From: Burkholderiales bacterium
Lineage (GTDB): Bacteria > Pseudomonadota > Gammaproteobacteria > Burkholderiales > Usitatibacteraceae
Assembly (NCBI GenBank): GCA_026125445.1
Contig: JAHCLE010000013.1
Coordinates: forward strand, 1-38,190
Reading direction: 5' to 3'
Length of the DNA: 38,190 bases
How positions within the stretch are numbered: the first letter of the stretch is position 1; every line of letters begins with the position of its first letter. Of the stretch, positions 1 through 6,505 are shown in pieces. The notes under the pieces were generated by a model. That model worked only from the letters and a program-made list of their open reading frames with translations, searched no databases and was not told the origin of the DNA. The position numbers were made by a program, and so were the translations under genes.

Positions 1-214
1 CACCTGCCTCGAGCGCAGGGGCCCGGACGGGCTCCTGCAGACGTACGAGGTCATCACGTGGGAAGACGGCACGATGGCCTACTGGTCCCACGAAGGCCGG
101 TGCTGGCGCGCCGCCACCAACATCCCCGACTACCACGCCATCCGTGAGGCGTGGCAGGCTGTTCAACCCCGCACGTCCACCATCACCGAGGAACCGAATG
201 GACCACACGACTGA
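1..214 (+). CDS. hypothetical protein, C-terminal part (5' end at window edge)
   Basis: An open frame runs in from the left edge; complete codons start at base 2 and the stop TGA is at 212-214. About 70 residues are visible. They are rich in Trp and Tyr with alternating hydrophobic residues, as in a small beta-rich domain, then a Pro/Thr tail. The last two bases at the right edge plus base 1 make a His codon, so this is probably the C-terminal half of the gene starting at 38018, about 128 residues in all. It overlaps the next start (198) by 17 bases, which suggests translational coupling. I do not recognise the family. Confidence 0.75.
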   Translation, partial: TCLERRGPDGLLQTYEVITWEDGTMAYWSHEGRCWRAATNIPDYHAIREAWQAVQPRTSTITEEPNGPHD

Positions 215-758
215 GGACACCCCCATCGCCGACCGGCAGGAGTTCCCGCTGGACGATGCCCTACACCGGCTCGCCGTTGCCCGGATGCGCGAGCAGGAAG
301 TCAGCGCGAAGGTGCGTGAGGCGCGCAAGGCGTGGGAGCTCGAGAACGCCGAGCTTCTGGACGAGGCCGCGAAGTGGTCGCAGGAGCTAAAGGAGGCCGA
401 CAACCTCGCGCGCGGCCTCGCCGCGGAACTGTTCCAGCGGACGGGCGACACCCAGCCTGCCACCGGCGTGACCATCAAGCTCTTCAAGACCGCCCTCTAC
501 GACCCCGCCAAGGCCCTCGCGTGGGCGCGGCAGTCCGGCACGGCCCTGAAGCTGGACGAGAAGGCCTTCGAGAAGCTGGCCCTCAGCGGCGGGTTGCCGA
601 AGGACCTCGCCGAGGTCGAGAGCCTGCCTCGCGTCACCATCTGCACGGACCTCGCCAAGAAGCTCGGCCTGATGGAGCCCGAGCCGGTCGAGGGCAAGGA
701 GGGCTTCGTGAAGGGGGACGCCGACACGTTCCTCGACAGCACGAGGGCCGAGCCGTGA
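198..758 (+). CDS. hypothetical early protein with coiled-coil N-terminal half
   Basis: 187 residues. I chose ATG 198 over an upstream in-frame ATG at 144 because 198 gives the short overlap usual in this genome and 144 would bury 71 bases in the preceding gene. Residues about 15-80 are a charged Ala/Glu/Lys-rich helix that looks like a coiled coil. The C-terminal half has a pattern around 'DPAKALAWARQSG' and 'LDEKAFEKLA' that I associate with uncharacterised small phage proteins found in early or recombination regions, but I cannot assign a function. Its stop overlaps the GTG of the next gene by four bases. Confidence 0.85.
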   Translation: MDHTTEDTPIADRQEFPLDDALHRLAVARMREQEVSAKVREARKAWELENAELLDEAAKWSQELKEADNLARGLAAELFQRTGDTQPATGVTIKLFKTALYDPAKALAWARQSGTALKLDEKAFEKLALSGGLPKDLAEVESLPRVTICTDLAKKLGLMEPEPVEGKEGFVKGDADTFLDSTRAEP

Positions 759-979
759 AGCTCTCAGTAGGCACGACCTACCGCGTTGACCATACGCGCA
801 AGGGCCGTTTCACCGTGCGGCTCACACGCTTCGACGATACGTGGGCCACTGGCGTGGTCGTAGACGGCCTCGCCGCCGCACTCCTGCCGGAGAACGAGCG
901 CGGGGTCGGCGAGGAAGTCACCTTCCGCCGAAGCTTCGCCACGTTCAGCGAGCTCGGGTTGCCTGAGGCGCGCCAATGA
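755..979 (+). CDS. hypothetical small protein
   Basis: 74 residues starting at GTG 755, which overlaps the previous stop as GTGA. The protein alternates hydrophobic and polar residues (TYRVDHTRKGRFTVRLTRF), suggesting a small beta-barrel such as an SH3-like fold. No catalytic or metal-binding motif is visible. It ends in ATGA with the gene at 976, so it belongs to the same tightly coupled early operon. Function unknown; other readings of this stretch extend far upstream inside the preceding gene and are not credible. Confidence 0.75.
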   Translation: MKLSVGTTYRVDHTRKGRFTVRLTRFDDTWATGVVVDGLAAALLPENERGVGEEVTFRRSFATFSELGLPEARQ

Positions 980-1236
980 GCACCGCCGCCGAAGACAAGC
1001 TGACGCCGGAGCAGGCCATCGCGATGCTCGCGGAAGGGGAGCTCGTCCATACCTTCATCAACCCCGGTGTGGGAATGCTCATCGGTGCGGACTGGACCCG
1101 CGAGGAAGTCATCGCGGCCATCAACGAGGCCGGCGAGGCATCCCTCACGGGCTCTATGGCGACCTCGATGGGCCACGGCATCGCCATCAAGCATCAGGGC
1201 CGCTTCGTGTTCCTCGCCACGCGGAAGGAAGGATGA
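976..1236 (+). CDS. hypothetical small protein
   Basis: 86 residues, ATG 976 in an ATGA overlap with the upstream gene and another ATGA overlap with the gene at 1233. It mixes a helix-forming N-terminus (TPEQAIAMLAEGELVHTF), an acidic central helix (TREEVIAAINEAG) and a short beta-like C-terminus. The pattern looks like a small alpha/beta protein. No known family recognised and no membrane segment seen. Confidence 0.8.
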   Translation: MSTAAEDKLTPEQAIAMLAEGELVHTFINPGVGMLIGADWTREEVIAAINEAGEASLTGSMATSMGHGIAIKHQGRFVFLATRKEG

Positions 1237-1574
1237 GCACCCAGCGTGAACCAGACGCGTATCTCGTGGTGGAGGACACGGACCGCAAGATGAGTCCGCA
1301 CCTGAGCCCGGAAGCGGCGAAGGCGGTGGCCGCGACCTACCACGAGATGAACCCCGCGCACGAGTACGCCGTCGCGCCGCTCGTGCGCGAGGACCGAGTG
1401 CCTGAAGCCCTGCGGCCCTTCCTCTCCGTAGGCGAGACTGAAGACTGCGACTGGTGGTGTCTCTGGTGCATCCCGCCCAACGTGCTACTTCCGCTCGATG
1501 ACGGAGGACGAGGCCGAGAAGCTGTTGGAGGGGAAGTCCGACCATATGCCGGACGTGGACGCGATGTGGGCTGA
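1233..1574 (+). CDS. hypothetical protein, reading frame probably broken near its 3' end
   Basis: Read as it stands this gene gives 113 residues. The first 75 or so look normal, ending in a Cys/Trp cluster (ETEDCDWWCLWCIPP). After about base 1473 the translation becomes Gly/Arg-rich and unlike a natural protein, while the next frame reads a convincing acidic protein (SMTEDEAEKLLEGK) to a stop at 1624-1626. Dropping one C from the CCC at about 1473-1475 joins the two parts as CIPPTCYFRSMTED, giving about 130 residues with paired Cys. Either a sequencing or assembly error, a real mutation, or a frameshift event explains this. Function unknown. Confidence 0.6.
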   Translation: MSTQREPDAYLVVEDTDRKMSPHLSPEAAKAVAATYHEMNPAHEYAVAPLVREDRVPEALRPFLSVGETEDCDWWCLWCIPPNVLLPLDDGGRGREAVGGEVRPYAGRGRDVG

Positions 1575-1626
1575 GTTCGTCGCGGCCCAGAGAAACCGCC
1601 AAGCTCTTGACAATCCACAGCAATAG
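1498..1626 (+). CDS. probable continuation of the gene at 1233 in the next frame (or a 42-residue ORF)
   Basis: An acidic, helix-forming stretch of 42 residues from ATG 1498 to TAG 1624-1626, with composition typical of this genome's proteins and good third-position GC. No ribosome-binding site precedes 1498, so it is more likely the true C-terminus of the gene at 1233 than an independent gene. Its last codons overlap the -35 box of the next promoter (1607-1612). Confidence 0.45.
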   Translation: MTEDEAEKLLEGKSDHMPDVDAMWAEFVAAQRNRQALDNPQQ

Positions 1627-1634
1627 TGTAAGTT
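1607..1634 (+). promoter_or_regulatory. early promoter P1 (TTGACA, 16 nt spacer, TAAGTT)
   Basis: A perfect -35 (1607-1612) is followed by a 16 nt spacer and a -10-like TAAGTT at 1629-1634. It lies in one of the few gaps between genes and is followed by the hairpin at 1639-1658 and the CACGGGAG ribosome-binding octamer at 1675-1682 before ATG 1688. This matches the layout of promoters at 3627, 6241 and 37934. Confidence 0.75.
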
Positions 1635-1638
1635 ATGC

Positions 1639-1658
1639 GAGGGGCCAGACGGCCCCTC
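1639..1658 (+). other. 5'-leader hairpin of promoter P1
   Basis: GAGGGGCCAGACGGCCCCTC forms an 8-bp perfect stem with a 4-nt loop. It begins 5 nt after the -10, so it sits at the predicted 5' end of the mRNA. The same arrangement follows three other early promoters, with different stem sequences, which points to structure rather than sequence being conserved. Confidence 0.7.
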
Positions 1659-1687
1659 AGTCTCTCACCATTCGCACGGGAGTATAG

Positions 1688-2785
1688 ATGGGAACGACAG
1701 AGCAGGGCGAGCAGGCGGCACCCGCCGCGGCTCCCGCACCGCCAGCGGCCAGCGAGGGCACGGCCGTCGCCGCCGTCGCGCCGGTGGACCCCATAAAGGC
1801 GGAGCGCGCTAAACAGCTCGCCGAGATTCGCGAGCGCAACGCCCACGCCGCCGCCATCCGGGGGACGCAGTGGGGCAAGGAGCTGGGGGGGATGGCCCTC
1901 AGCGCAGTGTCCCACTACTGCACCATCAACCGCCTCGACCCTGCGCGCCACGTCGAAGTGCTGGGGGGCCGCATCTACCTGACGGGCGAGCTCTATATGG
2001 AGCGCGGCGCGCCGCTCCTGCTGAAGCGGCTCGTCACGATGGACGAGGTGGACTACGTCCACGAGGACGCCGGCCTCAACGCCGTGGTGAGCGGGGCGGA
2101 CAAGAGCGCGACTCCCGAGCTCGAGGCGTGGGCCCGTGCCGAGAAGATGCGCCGGTTCCAACAGCGCGTGAAGCTCGGCATCCCCCACGATGCCACGGGC
2201 GCGGCCGTGGTCCGCATCCGGGTTCCGGGGACGGACAGCATCATCGTCGGGTTCAACTGGTGCGGCGGCACGTCGAAGGTGAAGACGAAGAAGGACGGCA
2301 CGAAGTACCGCGCGGACCCCGTGGGCGATGCCGAGCCGGTGAAGACCGCGCAGAGCCGCGCCCTCCGGCGCGCGTGGCGGCAGGTGATGGCGGTGCTCCC
2401 GGAGTACGGCGAGGACGTGACCCGTCTCGAGGTCACGGCCATCGAAGCCAACGCCACGATGCGGGTGGAGTCCGAGAAGGAAGCCGAGCTCCGGGCGTCG
2501 ATGGTGAAGAACCGCCCCCTGCTCGCCTCCGGCACCGACGCGGACCCCTACAGCTTGGGGCAGGGCGCGGCGGGTTCGCCTCAGGAGAGCCCCAAGGCAG
2601 GGGTAGAGGGTGAGGGGAGCCCCCCGGCCGCGGAAGGGGCGGAGAAGGCAGGGGAGCCCGAACCCGAGCGCGCGGTGTCCGTCTGCGAGAAGCACAACCT
2701 CGAGCGCGACGACGACGGCACCTGCTACGAGTGCGAGCGCGACTTCGACAGGGAGCTCGCTGAGGACGAGGGCTTGGGCCTATGA
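1688..2785 (+). CDS. early-operon protein with C-terminal zinc ribbon, function unclear (possibly recombination-related)
   Basis: 365 residues; ATG 1688 lies 5 nt after CACGGGAG, the first gene of the P1 operon. Residues 1-40 are an Ala/Pro-rich leader. Residues about 60-260 form a folded core with motifs such as NRLDPARHVEVLGG, a conserved-looking 'DPVGDAEPVKTAQSRALRRA' segment and a Trp/Gly-rich strand region. Residues about 275-330 are a Pro/Gly/Glu-rich linker, followed by a C-x2-H ... C-x2-C zinc ribbon near residues 335-355. The layout loosely recalls RecT/Red-beta-type annealing proteins (an early gene with an 'ALRRA' helix late in the core), but I see no decisive motif, so this is a weak suggestion. 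Overlaps the next gene as ATGA. Confidence 0.9.
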   Translation: MGTTEQGEQAAPAAAPAPPAASEGTAVAAVAPVDPIKAERAKQLAEIRERNAHAAAIRGTQWGKELGGMALSAVSHYCTINRLDPARHVEVLGGRIYLTGELYMERGAPLLLKRLVTMDEVDYVHEDAGLNAVVSGADKSATPELEAWARAEKMRRFQQRVKLGIPHDATGAAVVRIRVPGTDSIIVGFNWCGGTSKVKTKKDGTKYRADPVGDAEPVKTAQSRALRRAWRQVMAVLPEYGEDVTRLEVTAIEANATMRVESEKEAELRASMVKNRPLLASGTDADPYSLGQGAAGSPQESPKAGVEGEGSPPAAEGAEKAGEPEPERAVSVCEKHNLERDDDGTCYECERDFDRELAEDEGLGL

Positions 2786-3075
2786 GCACGGACCCCAGCG
2801 GACACGACCTCGGCACCAAGGGGCGCGTGATGGCGGCACTCCACCTCGCCGTCGCTGGCGGGGTGGGGTACGTCAGCGTCAACGCCGGCTTCCTCGAAGG
2901 GCTCGCGCGAGACGTGCTGGACCTCGGCTCCGCCGCCGCCCAGCACGACTTCAACGAGGACCCCGACATCAAGGCCCTGCTCGCCGAGCTCGAGCGGCAG
3001 GAGCAGGAGCGCAAGGCGTTCGCGGCGAAGGCCCGTGACGTGATGGCGGTGCCGGGGGTGAAGTCCAATGGCTAA
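2782..3075 (+). CDS. hypothetical protein
   Basis: 97 residues from ATG 2782 (ATGA overlap). The N-terminal half has a Gly/Val/Ala-rich stretch (MAALHLAVAGGVGYVSV) that is only mildly hydrophobic, and the C-terminal half is a charged helix (LLAELERQEQERKAF) typical of a coiled coil. No enzyme motif is visible. It overlaps the HTH gene at 3068 by eight bases, so the two are probably co-translated. Confidence 0.85.
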   Translation: MSTDPSGHDLGTKGRVMAALHLAVAGGVGYVSVNAGFLEGLARDVLDLGSAAAQHDFNEDPDIKALLAELERQEQERKAFAAKARDVMAVPGVKSNG

Positions 3076-3304
3076 CCCGACCAAGCCCAAGGAGCGGCCG
3101 CGCAAGTTCCGGCCTCGGGTGCCGTTCACAAGCGAGGTGGCGGCGCGCGGTGGGCAGGTCGCCGCCGCGAAGCAACTCGGGCTGGCGCAGACGACCCTCT
3201 CGCAACTCTGCCGCGGGAAGTTCTATCCCGGCCACGAGGTCTGCGATGCGCTGGGCCTGCGGCGGGTGGACACCCCGCCGTACTTCCGCGTGGTGCCGGC
3301 GTGA
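3068..3304 (+). CDS. small helix-turn-helix DNA-binding protein (Cro-like)
   Basis: 78 residues. A basic N-terminal arm (KPKERPRKFRPR) precedes a helix-turn-helix: GGQVAAAKQLGLAQTTLSQL at about residues 28-47 has the A-x3-G-x5-L spacing of XRE/Cro-type motifs, with the probable recognition helix at QTTLSQLCRGK. Phage proteins of this size are usually transcriptional regulators; the target could be one of the repeated early promoters, but that is inference. No larger CI-like repressor is present to pair with it. Overlaps the next gene by GTGA. Confidence 0.85.
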   Translation: MANPTKPKERPRKFRPRVPFTSEVAARGGQVAAAKQLGLAQTTLSQLCRGKFYPGHEVCDALGLRRVDTPPYFRVVPA

Positions 3305-3609
3305 CGAGCGGCATCCGATGGGTCCTCGTGCGGGGGCGCGAGGTGACGCGCTCCTGCACGGCTCCTGACATTCAGGCCGCGCGCGCCCTGCTGAAGCCGC
3401 AGGGCGAGGAGTACGTGACGAGTGCCGTCAGCCACGGCCTCGGCCTCCACCCCGCCGTCCAGACGCAGAAGGTGCCGCTGTGCGCGCGGTGCTTCCGCGA
3501 GATGAACCAATGGGAATCCGAGCGCGACACGATGCACCCCGAGTGCCGGCGCATCTACCGGCAGGCGTACCGGCGACGGATGGCGAAGCTCCGGCAGACT
3601 GGATTGTAA
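3301..3609 (+). CDS. hypothetical protein with a Cys/His cluster
   Basis: 102 residues from GTG 3301, overlapping the previous stop. The C-terminal third has C-x2-C (LCARCF) followed about 17 residues later by H-x2-C (HPECRR), a likely zinc-binding site, and then a strongly basic helix (YRQAYRRRMAKLRQ) suited to nucleic-acid binding. It is the last gene of the P1 operon; the P2 promoter follows directly. Function unknown, DNA or RNA binding plausible. Confidence 0.8.
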   Translation: MTSGIRWVLVRGREVTRSCTAPDIQAARALLKPQGEEYVTSAVSHGLGLHPAVQTQKVPLCARCFREMNQWESERDTMHPECRRIYRQAYRRRMAKLRQTGL

Positions 3610-3610
3610 C
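3601..3610 (+). promoter_or_regulatory. shared 10-mer upstream of promoter P2 (inverted copy)
   Basis: GGATTGTAAC here is the exact reverse complement of GTTACAATCC at 6215-6224 and 37919-37928. All three copies lie 5-16 nt upstream of the TTGACA of a hairpin-type promoter. It overlaps the stop of the preceding gene. Candidate operator or activator site. Confidence 0.45.
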
Positions 3611-3626
3611 GATTGTCATCTGCCTC

Positions 3627-3655
3627 TTGACATTGGACTCGCGATGTGTTATGTT
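3627..3655 (+). promoter_or_regulatory. early promoter P2 (TTGACA, 17 nt spacer, TATGTT)
   Basis: Perfect -35 at 3627-3632, 17 nt spacer, -10 TATGTT at 3650-3655. CTCTTGACATTGGACT, which includes the -35, is identical to the copy in front of the gene at 38018. The hairpin at 3662-3679 starts 7 nt after the -10, so at the predicted first transcribed base. Confidence 0.85.
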
Positions 3656-3661
3656 TCGCGT

Positions 3662-3679
3662 GTAGGGAATCAGCCCTAC
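3662..3679 (+). other. 5'-leader hairpin of promoter P2
   Basis: GTAGGGAATCAGCCCTAC: 6-bp stem with a 6-nt loop, at the predicted +1 of P2. Followed by CACGGGAG (3684-3691) and ATG 3698, six bases later. Confidence 0.7.
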
Positions 3680-3697
3680 TTCACACGGGAGCAGTGA

Positions 3698-3925
3698 ATG
3701 ACGCACGTCGAGAAGTCGCAGGTCCAGCGCGAGGTCCGCACCGCGCGGGGGGAGCCGCTGATTGTCCGGCTCTCCCCCGAGGGCATCTGGCTTCGCGAGA
3801 AGGGGCGCAGGACCGCGTTCCTGATGCCTTACGGCTCAGCGTACCTTCGGGCCGCGATGCTGGCGGCAGAGGCCGACAAGCGCGCGAAGCTCGCGGCGCG
3901 CAAGGCCAAGCGGGGGGCGCGCTGA
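3698..3925 (+). CDS. hypothetical small basic protein
   Basis: 75 residues, first gene after promoter P2 with the standard CACGGGAG ribosome-binding site. The N-terminal two thirds look like a small beta domain (EPLIVRLSPEGIWLREKG). The last 25 residues are a very basic Ala/Lys/Arg helix (AADKRAKLAARKAKRGAR, allowing for register) that could bind nucleic acid. Stop and next start share bases (TGATG at 3923). Function unknown; first-gene position implies strong early expression. Confidence 0.85.
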   Translation: MTHVEKSQVQREVRTARGEPLIVRLSPEGIWLREKGRRTAFLMPYGSAYLRAAMLAAEADKRAKLAARKAKRGAR

Positions 3926-4284
3926 TGCCGAAGGCACCCGCCCACCCCCCTGTGGGGACGCACGAGGAGCAGGTCGCGGCGTACCGGACCCTCGCCAGCT
4001 ACCACACGCACGACGCCCTCACCGGGGATGAGGCCAAGCGCATCGCGGCCCCCTTCGGGCTCCACCACGAGGGCTACGAGATGCGCGCGAACACCGGCGA
4101 CCCCAAGGGTCTGTGGATTGCCGGCCTTCCGAAGAACGCCAAGGTCCGGCGCGTGGGGATGTTCGACCTCGCCGAGGACATCGCGCGGCACCTGCGGCTC
4201 GAGTACCCCATAAAGCTCGGCCGGGGGTCACAGGCGCGCGAGTGTCTAGCGGCCATCGCCAAGCACCTCGGCATCGAGTGGTAG
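3925..4284 (+). CDS. hypothetical protein
   Basis: 119 residues from ATG 3925, overlapping the stop of the previous gene by one base. It shows an alpha/beta pattern with a Gly-rich centre (ANTGDPKGLWIAGLPKNAKV) and a helical C-terminus. No conserved catalytic motif recognised. It is the last gene before a 95-base gap at 4285-4379, which contains an 8-bp inverted repeat and a CACGGGAG ribosome-binding site but no recognisable promoter. Confidence 0.85.
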   Translation: MPKAPAHPPVGTHEEQVAAYRTLASYHTHDALTGDEAKRIAAPFGLHHEGYEMRANTGDPKGLWIAGLPKNAKVRRVGMFDLAEDIARHLRLEYPIKLGRGSQARECLAAIAKHLGIEW

Positions 4285-4302
4285 CGCGGTAGGGCGAGCT
4301 CT

Positions 4303-4335
4303 CACCCCGCGCCTCTCGGCATTGGGTGCGGGGTG
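4303..4335 (+). other. inverted repeat in intergenic gap
   Basis: CACCCCGC (4303-4310) pairs with GCGGGGTG (4328-4335) around a 17-nt loop. It lies between the stop at 4284 and the start at 4380. No T-run follows, so it is not a convincing terminator; it may be a processing or stability hairpin within the operon. Confidence 0.35.
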
Positions 4336-4379
4336 GGGCTCCACAGGGCACGACTCACGACTTCACGGGAGACGTTCAG

Positions 4380-4787
4380 GTGACTAGGTACGTAGTGGCG
4401 CGGAGGGTGGAGGGTGGGCTCGAGCTTCACCCGGAGATGCCCCGGCCTGATGGGTGGGAGTCGCACACGGCGGCTTCGCTCTGGGTGCTGATGAAGTGGC
4501 TGGACCCCGAGTGGACGGTAGAGCTCGTGCAGGACACGCAGGCGGTGGCCGACGTGCTCTGGCTCGACAGCCTCGACGAGGCGACCAAGGAACGCCTCGC
4601 GCGCATCTACGGGACCGCTGACCCCGGACCCGATGGCGCGTTCTACACCGAGGCGCAGTTGCAGGAGGCCTACGAAGCAGGGTGGGAGGACGGGCAGGAC
4701 GCCGTCGAGATTGACACCAACAGCCCGAGCGACCACGACTTCAGGGGCTTCCTCAAGACCATCGCACACCAGAAGGGCACAGGATGA
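4380..4787 (+). CDS. hypothetical protein
   Basis: 135 residues. I chose GTG 4380 because the octamer CACGGGAG lies at 4364-4371, 8 nt upstream, as at other gap-following genes; an ATG at 4326 has no such site. The protein is acidic with several Trp residues and a helical C-terminal half (FYTEAQLQEAYEAGWEDGQD). It overlaps the next gene by ATGA. Not recognised as a known family. Confidence 0.8.
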   Translation: MTRYVVARRVEGGLELHPEMPRPDGWESHTAASLWVLMKWLDPEWTVELVQDTQAVADVLWLDSLDEATKERLARIYGTADPGPDGAFYTEAQLQEAYEAGWEDGQDAVEIDTNSPSDHDFRGFLKTIAHQKGTG

Positions 4788-5053
4788 CCGCTGACCAAGC
4801 AGAGCTTCCCGTCGTTCACGTCTGCCGCGCCGCCGTGACGGGCTACCTCGCGCAGGTCCGCTTCCGCTGGGCGCGGCGGTGGAGCGAGCTCGTGCAGTCC
4901 CCGCGCAAGGACCAAGCCATCGCTCACGCGGCGCGTGGGCTCGCGCTCAGGGATGCGGCGGAAACGCGCGTCCTTGCCCTCTGTGACCCTGAAACCGACC
5001 CAGCAGGGGGAGAGCCCTTCCTCGTCTGGTCGGCGCGCGTGGTGAAGCGATGA
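4784..5053 (+). CDS. hypothetical small protein
   Basis: 89 residues in an ATGA overlap with the upstream gene and an overlap with the nuclease gene at 5050. Basic, Arg/Trp-rich middle (VRFRWARRWSELVQSPRKD) followed by an amphipathic Ala-rich helix. No motif identified. The position directly in front of the VRR-NUC gene suggests joint expression but not necessarily joint function. Confidence 0.8.
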   Translation: MTADQAELPVVHVCRAAVTGYLAQVRFRWARRWSELVQSPRKDQAIAHAARGLALRDAAETRVLALCDPETDPAGGEPFLVWSARVVKR

Positions 5054-5442
5054 GCCCCATCTACGCCGAGAGCGCGGAGCAACGGCTGTTCATCCAGCGG
5101 TGGCGGCTGGACCCGCGCACCCGCGACCTGCCGGCCTGCGCGGTGCCCAACGCCGGACGCCGCGGCCGCGCACAGGCCGGCATTATGAAAGCCGAGGGGA
5201 TGGAGCCCGGAGTTCCCGACTGGCTCTGCTTCGAGCCCTCCGCGATACTGGACCCTCTCACCAATGCGCGGTACGTTGGACTCGCCCTCGAGTTCAAGAG
5301 CCCGACGACCAAGCGGAAGCCGACGCCTGCCCAGCAGGTTTGGCATCTGCGCCTTTCCGCGCGGGGGTGGAAGGTGCAGGTCGTCTACACGAAGGAAGAG
5401 GCGTGGGCCGCGGTCTGCGCGTATCTGGGGATGCCTCAATGA
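5050..5442 (+). CDS. VRR-NUC domain nuclease
   Basis: 130 residues, a stand-alone VRR-NUC domain of the PD-(D/E)xK superfamily. Visible catalytic features: the GVPDW motif with Asp57, then LALEFK with Glu81 and Lys83, then a conserved Gln helix (PTPAQQVWHLRLSARGW, residues about 92-107). Single-domain phage members of this family are thought to act as structure-specific (Holliday-junction-like) nucleases in replication and recombination. It lies in the early operon; the next gene starts in its stop codon. Length and motif order match the family well. Confidence 0.93.
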   Translation: MSPIYAESAEQRLFIQRWRLDPRTRDLPACAVPNAGRRGRAQAGIMKAEGMEPGVPDWLCFEPSAILDPLTNARYVGLALEFKSPTTKRKPTPAQQVWHLRLSARGWKVQVVYTKEEAWAAVCAYLGMPQ

Positions 5443-5699
5443 GCACTGCCACGAATGGGTTGAGCGTCACGCTGGTCTCGAAGCTGGTCGGGGTGAGCCG
5501 GAGCCGTGTGTACCAGCGCATCCGGGGGACGCACGAGAACGCGGGTCGTCCCCTGCGCGCGAGCATCGAGACGACGAACCGCCCCGGCACCCGCGCTGGC
5601 CGGCAGGTGCTCGTCGCGCTCGAGGACGCCATCGCGTGGCGCGCTGAGCGCGCCCTGCAGGGGCTCCCCGTGGGGCCGCTCTCGGTGCTCGATGGATGA
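5439..5699 (+). CDS. small HTH DNA-binding protein
   Basis: 86 residues, ATGA overlap with the nuclease. Residues about 9-32 (VTLVSKLVGVSRSRVYQRIR) form a helix-turn-helix of the 'resolvase/MerR-like' small type in which the second helix reads SRSRVYQRI. The remainder has a basic stretch with conserved-looking Arg/Thr and a helical C-terminus. Likely a small transcription factor or DNA-binding accessory protein. The C-terminal end overlaps the start of the following gene by eight bases. Confidence 0.8.
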   Translation: MSTATNGLSVTLVSKLVGVSRSRVYQRIRGTHENAGRPLRASIETTNRPGTRAGRQVLVALEDAIAWRAERALQGLPVGPLSVLDG

Positions 5700-5967
5700 C
5701 TACATCAACTGCCGGTGCGTGATGATTCCTCCACCGCCCCAGAACCATTGGGAGCTCGTCGGGGGGCCGCGTGATGGCGAGTTCATCGCGCTCCCGCCGA
5801 GCGTGGCGAGCTGGCGCATCGCGCGCGCCCCCGCTCCCACCGGCATCCTGCCCGAGCGGTATCCCGACGAGCCGCCCACCGCGCCGGACCTGCTCTATGG
5901 CGAGTACCGCGCGGTGAGCCCTAGCGACTACGCGAGGCGCATCCTGCGCTGGCAGGGGTGGACGTGA
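5692..5967 (+). CDS. hypothetical protein with GGPxDG motif
   Basis: 91 residues from ATG 5692. Residues about 22-29 read LVGGPRDG, a motif found in many small uncharacterised phage proteins and repeated in the genes at 5964 and 8020. The rest is Pro-rich with Tyr/Trp residues, consistent with a small beta-rich fold. The family is known from phage genomes but has no assigned function that I can name. Overlaps the next gene by GTGA. Confidence 0.8.
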   Translation: MDDYINCRCVMIPPPPQNHWELVGGPRDGEFIALPPSVASWRIARAPAPTGILPERYPDEPPTAPDLLYGEYRAVSPSDYARRILRWQGWT

Positions 5968-6194
5968 GCGACCCCTGCGCTCGTTCCGACCTGCTCTGCC
6001 AGTGGTGCGGTCAGCCGCTCCGTGACCGCCGGGAGTATACGCATCATCTGGACTGCGGCTTCGAGTGCGTCGGTGGGCCACTGGACGGCGAGTGGCGTCC
6101 TGCGACGAACTGGCCGCGCGAGATGCGTGGTGGCTTCTATGTGCTCGACGACACACCTCGCGGCGCACACTTCCGCTGGTTGCCGGAGCCGTGA
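5964..6194 (+). CDS. hypothetical zinc-ribbon-like protein with GGPxDG motif
   Basis: 76 residues. Two in-frame GTG codons exist at 5958 and 5964; I prefer 5964 because it gives the GTGA overlap typical of this operon. The N-terminus has C-x2-C (LCQWCG) and a further His/Cys pair (HHLDCGFEC) that could hold zinc, followed directly by CVGGPLDGEW, the same motif as its neighbour at 5692. Last gene before promoter P3. Function unknown. Confidence 0.8.
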   Translation: MSDPCARSDLLCQWCGQPLRDRREYTHHLDCGFECVGGPLDGEWRPATNWPREMRGGFYVLDDTPRGAHFRWLPEP

Positions 6195-6214
6195 GCAGTG
6201 ACCGCCGGAAATCT

Positions 6215-6224
6215 GTTACAATCC
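6215..6224 (+). promoter_or_regulatory. shared 10-mer upstream of promoter P3
   Basis: GTTACAATCC, identical to 37919-37928 and the reverse complement of 3601-3610. It ends 16 nt before the -35 box. Candidate binding site for a phage or host regulator. Confidence 0.45.
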
Positions 6225-6240
6225 AGATGCGCCCTGCCTC

Positions 6241-6269
6241 TTGACATTACGTTGCGAGGGTTGTTTCCT
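6241..6269 (+). promoter_or_regulatory. early promoter P3 (TTGACA, 17 nt spacer, weak -10)
   Basis: Perfect -35 at 6241-6246. The hexamer at 17 nt spacing (6264-6269, TTTCCT) is a poor -10, so the promoter may need an activator, perhaps through the 10-mer upstream. The hairpin at 6277-6295 again begins where transcription should start. Confidence 0.65.
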
Positions 6270-6276
6270 TCACAGC

Positions 6277-6295
6277 GTAGGGGATAGGCCCCTAC
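6277..6295 (+). other. 5'-leader hairpin of promoter P3
   Basis: GTAGGGGATAGGCCCCTAC: 7-bp perfect stem with a 5-nt loop at predicted +1. CACGGGAG follows at 6300-6307 and ATG at 6314. Confidence 0.7.
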
Positions 6296-6313
6296 ACCAC
6301 ACGGGAGCAGACG

Positions 6314-6502
6314 ATGACCACCACTATCACCCTCACCGAGAACGAGCTCCTTGTCGTCCTCAACGCCATCAGCGCGGCCAGCGTCCGGGACCTCGCCGAG
6401 CGCACCCGCCTCGAGGGGCGCTACCTTCACAACGCCATCGGCGGTGCCCAACAGAGGGTCATCGAAGGGCTCCGGGCCATCGAGTCCGCGGCGGGGGTCT
6501 GA
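6314..6502 (+). CDS. hypothetical small helical protein
   Basis: 62 residues, first gene of the P3 operon, six bases after CACGGGAG. Predicted as two or three helices (ENELLVVLNAISAASVRDLA; LHNAIGGAQQRVIEGLRAIE). No metal or enzyme motif. Small first-in-operon phage proteins such as this often inhibit or redirect host functions, but nothing here shows which. Confidence 0.8.
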   Translation: MTTTITLTENELLVVLNAISAASVRDLAERTRLEGRYLHNAIGGAQQRVIEGLRAIESAAGV

Positions 6503-6505
6503 ACA

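Noticed and set aside
1337-2695. 452-codon minus-strand frame opposite early genes
   Set aside because: Low-complexity Arg/Leu/Gly translation, spans several clear + strand genes and the P1 promoter, no ribosome-binding site.
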